64,000 bases of DNA from Carposina sasakii (taxonomy: Eukaryota; Arthropoda; Insecta; Lepidoptera; Carposinidae), in contig CP053149.1 in NCBI GenBank assembly GCA_014607495.2, positions 11,606,120 to 11,670,119 on the forward strand. The letters run 5' to 3'. Positions 57,625 through 64,000 of this stretch are shown piece after piece (position 1 is the stretch's first letter; the number at the start of each line of letters is the position of its first letter). The translations under genes and the position numbers were made by a program. Below the pieces are notes generated by a model that had not been told where the DNA came from, did not search any database, and was given only the letters and a program-made list of their open reading frames with translations.

Positions 57625-57887
57625 TACAGGGTGTAACAAAAAGGGTATGTTAAGCGAAAAGCTATGTAAATAGCCCACTATAGAGAACCTATCCACAAAA
57701 TTTGAGATCCGAAATCACATGTTTATTTTTCCGATAGTATGGAGAATTTTTAAATATCTCAGGAATTTTCATACAATCTTGAAAAATAAAAATGTGATTT
57801 CGAGTTTCAAATTTTGGAAATAGGTTCTCTATAGTGGGCTATTTATACAGCTTTTCGCTTAACATACCCTTTCTGTTACATCCTGTA
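57625..57887. mobile_element. 263-bp near-complete palindrome MITE
   Basis: TACAGGGTGTAACAAAAAGG at the left and its inverse (one G/A change in the outer CAGGGTG) at the right. The arms continue through GTATGTTAAGCGAAAAGCT and ATAGCCCACTATAGAGAACC for about 110-120 bp. TA at both edges. Transcribed, it would fold into one long hairpin. Confidence 0.82.
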
Positions 57888-58331
57888 TATACTGCAGTGA
57901 AATTATAATAATGAAATTATAAAACTGACCATTTTTGCAAGTAAGAGTTACCAGAAAAGTAATTCAATGTATTAAATTTAAGTACCAGAAAAGCATGTTA
58001 ATTTAATAATCTTGTAATTTTTTTACTTATTCAAATTAAATTATTTAATCACTACAAGATCATAGAAAATTTAGAATATCTATAGCTAACTTAAAACTAC
58101 TTAGGGCTATGGCGTAGGTACCTATGGGAGGTCGGAGGACCTCGTAATTTAAGTTTACCTCTAACATAGTCTGTACTGTAGTTTGTTAGCCAATAATTTA
58201 GACTCTCCTATTCATCGATTGGAAGTTAAAAAGGTGCTGTCTAGCTAGCAGAAACATTCGGCGCTGATTACCGTCGCCCGAGAGAGGAATCCTGAATGAA
58301 ATGCCAAGAGGAGGCGTCCTTACAATCTATA
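57888..58331. other. unique DNA
   Basis: No gene or repeat recognised. Confidence 0.35.
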
Positions 58332-58502
58332 TCACTACATATTATAAAACAAAGTCGCTTCCCGCTGTCTGTCTGTCCATATGTATGCTTAGATTTTTAA
58401 AACTACGCAAAGGATTTTGATGCGTTTTTTTAGAGTGATTCAAGAGGAAGGGACCCCAGCTGCGCGGGTGCAATGCTCTCTCAAGTCTTGGGCGGCCGCT
58501 AG
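58332..58502 (+). mobile_element. Family H copy H7, diverged
   Basis: TCACTACATATTATAAAACA at the left with a (TGTC)n run near 58373. It ends CTTGGGCGGCCGCTAG followed by T. The interior is reduced relative to H3. Confidence 0.6.
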
Positions 58503-58954
58503 TTTCATATTATAGTACAAGCGGCTGAGCGCAGAAATCTTAAAGTTTCTGTTCACATGGAAACTTAAGTCTTTCTCTGCACTTACCAAGAAATATTCTT
58601 ATTCTTTATTGTAAACACATATATAAAAAAATATAACCATCTCAGTATACACGTATACAATGACGAGTTTATGACAAATATAATTCAGTTTCCAATGCCT
58701 AAAAGTTTCGCCTGTGCTGTGTCTATTAGTTACTCGCAGTAACGAAACAAACTAAGTGACCGTAGATAAAAAATACTGCGTAGCTATATGGTATCCTTTA
58801 TGATCCTGCAATGGTGACCCTATCTAGTCATCGTAGTAGATTGTATTGGCGATGTCATACATATTTGTCTTTGTTTCCAAAATGGGGTCCCTATTACTGG
58901 ACCATGAAAGATATGTCTATAGCATGCTGCGGGGATGTATTATATAATACATAC
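58503..58954. other. unique DNA with possible family B trace
   Basis: CCTTTATGATCCTGCAATGG (near 58796) resembles the family B core but nothing else of the element is clear. No gene. Confidence 0.3.
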
Positions 58955-59240
58955 ATACTTACATATAATCACGCCCATAATTATCCAAAGAGGTTGAGCA
59001 GGAGTGTGCAAATTACTCACCCACTTTTCACTAGCCGCTTTTCGGGCACAAATAATAGGTATTATAAGTTATTGGTGCACCACAGGCAGGTGAGGTTGAC
59101 TGTTCCTAAGGTATTAGTCCCCTCTCACACCCTACCATATCACGTAAGACCACATTATTTTCCACAACTCCCCGTGATAGCTACTCCACGTTCCGTCCCC
59201 ATTCACGCGCACTCTAGTGATCGCTGGGGTGGTGTTATTT
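58955..59240 (-). repeat. Family C copy C3, diverged
   Basis: ACATACTTACATATAATCAC and GCCCATAATTATCC at the left, as in C1. The remainder (to about 59240) is not shared with C1 or C2 and its membership is inferred from GC level and lack of AT tracts. The 143-codon plus frame 58811-59242 crosses the repeat and is not treated as a gene. Confidence 0.45.
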
Positions 59241-60899
59241 AAATGTAACGCCTTTTCGATACCTAGCTTTGAGATTGCTGTTACGCATCGTATTATAAAT
59301 ATATTTTGGGTTTCTACCTACACTTTAAACAATCAAGTCTCATGATACCCTAGCTATAATAGTTTAGGTCTATGATTGGATGTTTGGATGATTGCTATTC
59401 TTTGAATACAGTACTGTTTTAAATAATCGTGAATAAACTACTACCATGTATTTTGCTCATTTAGCTAGTGTCTGGCCCTAAGGGTATAAATGGGTGAAAT
59501 AGTATACTAGGTACTTACTTTTGAGACTTTTATGGGAGAAACATTATATGTAGTTAGGTAAATCTAGTAAAAAAATAGAAAAGTAATAAGAAAGGTCGGT
59601 ACCTATTCACTAATTATCCTATAATATCTACCTATACCTACTAAATAACATAGTATTCGTATTCATGACTCGGCGAACTTTAAATACATCTCAACAAGAA
59701 AACTTTAAGAGTAATGTCTAGAAATGACTATGTTGTGTTATTAAAAGAACAAAGTTTTATACAACTTGTCATTTAAGTTCTGGAATGCATTTCCATTTAG
59801 AACATCTCAAGGAGACAACTTGCATCTGAAGGTATTAAATTGCATAGTGCTTTTCTCATAGCACAAAAGGGCCTCGAAACTATAAGATAGCTAACACTAT
59901 TATTATAATTAATTGTGCAACATTTACGAAAAGTGGAGTACCTAGAAATTACACTGGAAATATCATTATTAAAAATATTACTTTGTGAAATAAAAAAGTT
60001 GTTACTAATATACAGGTAAGTTAAAAAGTAAAATTAACTTAATTTGCTGTTGACGTGAAACCGATGTCACAACGTGGCACTATTCAGTAAGTGTTCAATC
60101 ATGCAAAATGCCATAATTATGTACCCGTGACAGTTTATATGTCGCACCTAAATAGTAGTTATTTTATTACCTACGAGTACCTATAGCAAGTAAAAAGACA
60201 TTTGTTATTATGACTTCAAATAAGATATTTTATCAATAATAAATATTATTATGAATCTAAAATTAACATTGAAAAACGTAATTTCGATACTTTAGTTAAT
60301 GTAAAAAATAAAAAAAGTGAAACTCAATAACGTTTTAGAAATAAATGAACGTCAGAAGGAACGCGCCCGCTATAAGCATTGTATAGGTAGAGTCACATGT
60401 CAATTCCATAAAAAAAACTCGCTTGAAATAAATACGGATCTGATTTATTTCGCAAACTTCAACTTGATTTCTACCATTCTAAGTAATTCAAAAAGGTACC
60501 TAATTCATAATTACGATCGAATAACTCCCCTACTTTATTAGGCAGGTAATATATATATTAAAATCTCTACGATATAACTTCTCATTGTCAATGTCGGCAT
60601 AAATAGTTATTTATTTGTGCTCTGTACGGCTATGACGCGCTCCGCGGGACGGATAATCGTACCAAATGACTTTTCGAACTCTATGGATGGCGCTCGCGAG
60701 AGGAATACATTGCATAATATAATATATTTCGAGGTAATTTTATTTATGTTTTATCACATTTTATTTTTAGTATTCTTGTGAGAAATAATTTATTTTAAAC
60801 GCTATCTTCGAATTTTCATTTCCTGGCGTAGGTTAGCTGACAGAAATGTAGAAAAATTAAGTATTGCTACGATATTTTCTAAGTTGTACTTACCTAAAA
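59241..60899. other. unique AT-rich DNA
   Basis: 1.7 kb without repeats or credible gene. A CpG-richer word group at 60630-60700 (GACGCGCTCCGCGGGACGG). The 74-codon frame at 60317-60541 is featureless. Confidence 0.3.
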
Positions 60900-61140
60900 T
60901 AAAATACCGCGTGCCGCGTGGTGTCGGCAGAGTAGAATTCGTACCACCCCATGTCTGTCCACGGGTATCGTACGAGGCGGTTAAGGGTTTCCGGGAGGTG
61001 GGCAACAGCGCCTCCCGTGTTGACAACATAGTCCAAAATACAAACTGTGGTCATCAACCCGCCTGATGACTATGGGCAAATACCCCCCATGGCAGTCCAG
61101 CAGTGGACTGCAATAGGCTGAAGATGATGATAAAATAAAA
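60900..61140 (+). repeat. Family A copy A8, full length with tail
   Basis: Runs from CGCGTGCCGCGTGGTGTCGG through GGGTATCGTACGAGGCGG, GTTTCCGGGAGGTGGGCAAC and AGCAGTGGACTGCAATAGGC to a GATGATGATAAAATAAAA tail. This copy shows the family's 3' end best and supports the retroposon reading. Confidence 0.82.
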
Positions 61141-61182
61141 TAAAAGAGATTGTATTAGGCGTTACAATTCGGAAGTTTAAAC

Positions 61183-61842
61183 ATTCACTATGGGTGCGCC
61201 CACCACCGGGCCCTAGACCCTCCACTGACCCTCGGATCTGATAACTCATAACTGCGAAAACAGGCACTTGCACTAACTACAATCGCCACGAGAAACCAGA
61301 CCCGAGCACCTAGCATGCAAGATAATACATTGCACTATTCCGAAATCAAAAACTAGATTAATAATCTACATATCACACCTTTAAAGACAAACCGTTTCTA
61401 TGCAAAAATATCAAATTTTACAGGAGAGCAAATATATGGTTAAAAATTATATCTTTTTGTAAAAAATCCCTGTGTATGATGTTTTCAGACATCTTTGAGG
61501 GCTATTATTACAGTTACTTATGTACCTTATGGCACACAATATACAAAATCATGATTTATCAATAAAAATACTTTTTTTATGATTCTGAATTTTTATAGTA
61601 ACACTACCGTTTATTTTTTTTTTTCAATATAGTTCATTTTTACAAAATTAATGTGTAAAAAATATATTTATCCGAAAAATATTAGTTAAATAAGAAATCT
61701 ATCCATAAACTTTACTCTTATTGTCGTATATGTATTTAATAAAATATACATACGTTTCTTCTAAGGATACTTACTTGGGTGATATAAAAAAGCACCGAAA
61801 TTAATGCTAATTATTTAAACGGTGGGCGCACCCATAGTGAAT
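61183..61842. mobile_element. 660-bp segment with perfect 22-bp inverted ends
   Basis: ATTCACTATGGGTGCGCC... at 61183-61204 recurs exactly inverted at 61821-61842. The core is CACTATGGGTGCGCCCACC. The CACTA...TAGTG ends recall the CACTA (CMC) superfamily, but the flanking bases are not a clear 2-4 bp duplication. The left 180 bp (61205-61365) are a minus-strand copy of family P sequence also found at 63535-63700. No transposase. Confidence 0.5.
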
Positions 61843-62690
61843 AAAATAAAAATCAAGACTATCTACATAGTTTTGTAACTAATTGATTAAGTGAATGTTA
61901 AGCTCCAGGAAATACTAAGATGTTATCAAGTTTATCGTTTCACAACTAAAAAACCCCGTAAACATCGACTATACAATCGTCTCTTAAGATAATTGCCCTC
62001 AATACCCTGAATGAGATCTATTCAACCACATTCAGTAATCGATATCAATAAAATCGTATCGGATATCCAGCCAAACAAAATAAATAGAACCACACGAGTA
62101 TCACTTTCAGAAATTACTTATAGCACTCTTGCATACGACGGTCCACGGGTGAGAGGCGCAAATGGAATGAAAACATTCGAGTTTCGTTTTCATTCATTTA
62201 ATTAGCTCGAGCGCATTTTAAGGCTAGAGTTACACGTTTTAAAGTTAACTGCAGCAACAAAAGTGTAGTTTTAGTCCTTTTGTTACCAAGCATAGGTTAA
62301 GTAACGGGATTTAAATATTTTAACCCCATAAAGTCGTTATAATGTTTTATTAAATTCAAATTATATAGCACAGTTTCTCTTGCGGCCTGTTTCTTCAACG
62401 CTAACTATCTGATGTTAGTTATTTAACTATAGATTTGACATTTTGCTAACCTGAATGAGCGATAACTTGTTTTCAAGAAACCGACGACTAATGTTGGTTT
62501 GTTTGTAAAAAATGAAAAATAGGAGAAAAATATATATATATATATAGAAAAATATACCTACCTACATACGTCTTGTAAGATAACAAACTTATTCAGAACA
62601 TATAGCTTATTAGTGGACGCGTTATAAAAATAAAAGTAGCCTATATTTAATTGTATAGTCACTATGTTATCGGGTTCGTAAAAAATTAAT
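61843..62690. other. unique AT-rich DNA
   Basis: No gene. (TA)8 microsatellite at 62530-62546. AGTGGACGCGTTATAAAAAT (62614) and AAAAGTAGCCTATATT (62633) may be a decayed family H trace. Confidence 0.35.
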
Positions 62691-63158
62691 TCACGTTTCG
62701 TCCCCTTCCCGTGGGAATTTCGGGAAATCCGTTCCTGCTTCCACGGGGTCCCAAATAAACATATGTCAGATTAAAATTTCGTTAAATAATTGGTCTTTCC
62801 CGTGGGAATTCGGGAAATCCGTTCTAGTGCTTTCTCTTCTCGTTGCGATGTACCTATAACATAGTCCAATTTCAGCGGAGGGTGTATAGCGGTTTGGTCG
62901 ACTATGAATTCAAACATTGTCTGTGCCCTTACCATGCCCTTCGGGAAATCCGTTTTAATTCCTCCCTGGATGAACATATTGGATTCAGCTTAAGTATAGC
63001 GGTGTTATCGTACAAAACTATAGAATTCCCGTTGTGTCCCCTTCCCGTGGGAATTTCGGGAAATCCGTTATGTTAGTCCTCCCTCGCTGTCCCCAATGAA
63101 CATATATGGACGCTTTTTCATATTATAGCGGTTTTCGTAAAAATATAGAATTTCCCGT
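62691..63158 (+). repeat. mosaic of CCCGTGGGAATTTCGGG units and family P sequence
   Basis: The word CCCGTGGGAATTTCGGGAAA or part of it occurs at about 62708, 62799, 62941 and 63046, each followed by TCCGTT. Between them lie AACATAT...GGA and ATAGCGG...TATAGAATT(T)CCCGTT segments, and at 62843-62940 a family P block (TTCAAACATTGTCTGTGCCC). The 3' side flows into H8. Looks like repeated template switching or unequal exchange inside an H-type element. Confidence 0.6.
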
Positions 63159-63357
63159 TAGCAGCCGCCCACGACTTCGTCCGCGTGAGGGGGCGTTGTA
63201 CCCGTGCGAAGGGAAATTCTTATAGCCTATGTAGCCTCATCCTTGGTAAATAAGGATCTAACACGGTGAAAGAATTTTTGAAATCGGTCCAGTAGTTTTT
63301 GAGCGCGTTCAAACAACCAAACAAACAAAGTTTTCCTCTTTATAATATTAGTGTAGA
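63159..63357 (-). mobile_element. Family H copy H8, full length
   Basis: Minus strand: starts TCTACACTAATATTATAAAG, then GTTTGTTTGGTTGTTTGAAC, AACTACTGGACCGATTTCAA, CGCACGGGTACAACGCCCCC and CACGCGGACGAAGTCGTGGG, ending GGCTGCTAA. Very similar to H3 along its whole length. Confidence 0.72.
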
Positions 63358-63415
63358 TTATTATATAGCTTATTAACGCTTATAATTAAATAGTTCAAAC
63401 GTTAAATATTTAATT

Positions 63416-63815
63416 GTATCAGGTGTCACTATTCGGAAGTTCAAATCTCTATTCGTTTCGGTAGTTAGAACTAACATGGAAAACTAATCCTGATGATGCG
63501 ACGGGTGTTGGCGAAACATATGTCGATAAAAAATTTTAATTGGTTTTCGGATTAGCGGCTATGTATTTATGGTTGCATGCTAGGTGCTTGGATCTGGCTT
63601 CTCGTTGCGACTGTACCTATAGTGTCTTGTGTTCGTGATCATGAGTCGGCAGATCCGAGGGTCAGCGGAGGGTGTAGGTGGGCGACCCCTCAATAGAGTT
63701 CAAACATTGTCTGTGCCCTTACCATGCCCTTCTCGTACTTTAATTCCATTGGATGCATATTGGAATGTCAAAGTCGGTTAAGTTTTGCGGTGTTATTACT
63801 AAAACCGCGTCTATA
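63416..63815 (+). repeat. Family P repeat, possible Penelope-like remnant
   Basis: Landmarks: GTCACTATTCGGAAGTTCAA (63426), the CTGATGA...GAAAC block (63490-63517), GCATGCTAGGTGCTTGGATC (63575), GATCCGAGGGTCAGCGGAGG (63652), and TTCAAACATTGTCTGTGCCC (63699). Parts recur at 61150-61365 and 62843-63010. No open frame. A link to Penelope-like elements rests only on the hammerhead-like block. Confidence 0.5.
63490..63524 (+). ncRNA. hammerhead-ribozyme-like core
   Basis: CTGATGA (63490-63496), a 16-base segment that can form an imperfect stem II, GAAA (63513-63516), a 2-bp stem III with an ATAT loop (ACATATGT), and GTC (63522-63524) as a would-be cleavage site. ATC before and GAT after the core can start stem I, reinforced by GAAAAC/GTTTTC further out. 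Stem II needs two bulges, including an unpaired U next to the core, so activity is doubtful. Confidence 0.4.
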
Positions 63816-64000
63816 GTTAGACTCTAAAAAAAAAATGTCATTTGACAGTTAATTGTATGGAATTTTTCCGCAGTTTAGACAACGTGTTTTTTTTTTAAAT
63901 TAATTATTTCAATATTTTGCATAGATAGCATGATTATGCGGTAACCCAAAAACCGGTTAGGTTTAACTGGATACCGATGGTATAATTAGTTACAGAACTT
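63816..64000. other. right edge, unique AT-rich DNA
   Basis: Nothing recognised; poly-A and poly-T tracts at 63827 and 63888. Confidence 0.35.

Noticed and set aside
58811..59242. 143-codon plus-strand frame
   Set aside because: Crosses a family C repeat whose copies elsewhere are not open in this frame.
62530..62546. (TA)8 run as a regulatory or origin element
   Set aside because: A simple microsatellite in AT-rich DNA with nothing around it to support a function.
1..64000. CRISPR array, rRNA or prokaryotic operon
   Set aside because: No regularly spaced identical repeats with unique spacers, no rRNA-like blocks, and no closely packed genes. All repeats are eukaryotic transposon types.

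Overview
The window looks like non-coding DNA (intergenic or large-intron) from a moth or butterfly. That call rests on repeats familiar from lepidopteran genomes: retroposon tails containing GCAGTCCACTGCTGGACGTA, tails of the CAGAACTGCAGGATCATAAA type, ATAATCACGCC-type tails, Helitron-like insertions ending in CTAG-T, and an element framed by GGGTTCCGTAC / GTACGGAACCC. The background is AT-rich with frequent GTACCTA-like words. There is no bacterial-style gene organisation, no rRNA, no CRISPR array and no convincing multi-exon host gene.

The only clear protein-coding remains belong to transposons. A pogo/Tigger-type DNA transposon (9576-11281) has near-perfect inverted ends and a TA target duplication. 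Its transposase is broken by an in-frame stop, a frameshift and loss of the 3' half. A short RTE-type LINE C-terminus (53954-54220) carries an in-frame stop. One 159-bp open segment with good splice signals (18275-18433) is a weak candidate host exon.

I group the repeats as follows. Family A: LINE 3' tails with (GAT)n ends, 8 copies. Family B: retroposon with an (ATGT)n tail, 14 copies. Family C: ATAATCACGCC tails, 3 copies. Family S: tRNA-headed SINE, 2 copies with clear target duplications. Family T: element with an internal tRNA-like domain, 4 copies plus a duplicated half. Family H: Helitron-like, 8 copies. Family M1: TA-flanked MITE, 3 copies, one carrying a nested TTAA-type MITE. Family K: hairpin MITE, 3 copies. 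Family E: an element with internal tandem 310-320 bp units. Family P: a mosaic repeat near the right end that contains a hammerhead-ribozyme-like core. There are also single MITEs of hAT, TA-CAGGGTG, foldback and GC-rich palindrome types.

Layout: 1-5.7 kb holds A, B, E and M1 copies. 5.7-9.6 kb is mostly unique. 9.6-11.7 kb is the pogo element abutting M1b. 13.8-15.0 kb holds H1 and an 803-bp TIR element. 17.2-17.5 kb is a T-A composite. 21.2-23.3 kb is a MITE cluster. 30 and 41 kb carry the two SINEs. 42.6-43.0 kb is a C-T composite. 45.5-48.2 kb holds four MITEs. 52.4-54.7 kb holds T4, a MITE, the LINE tail, B and A. 55.2-58.5 kb holds H copies, B and a foldback MITE. 60.9-63.8 kb is an A copy followed by the P/H mosaic. 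The long gaps are unique AT-rich DNA with some CpG-richer patches that could be regulatory; this is inferred from composition and motifs only. Family names such as Helitron, pogo, hAT, RTE and Penelope come from motif recognition without any database search.
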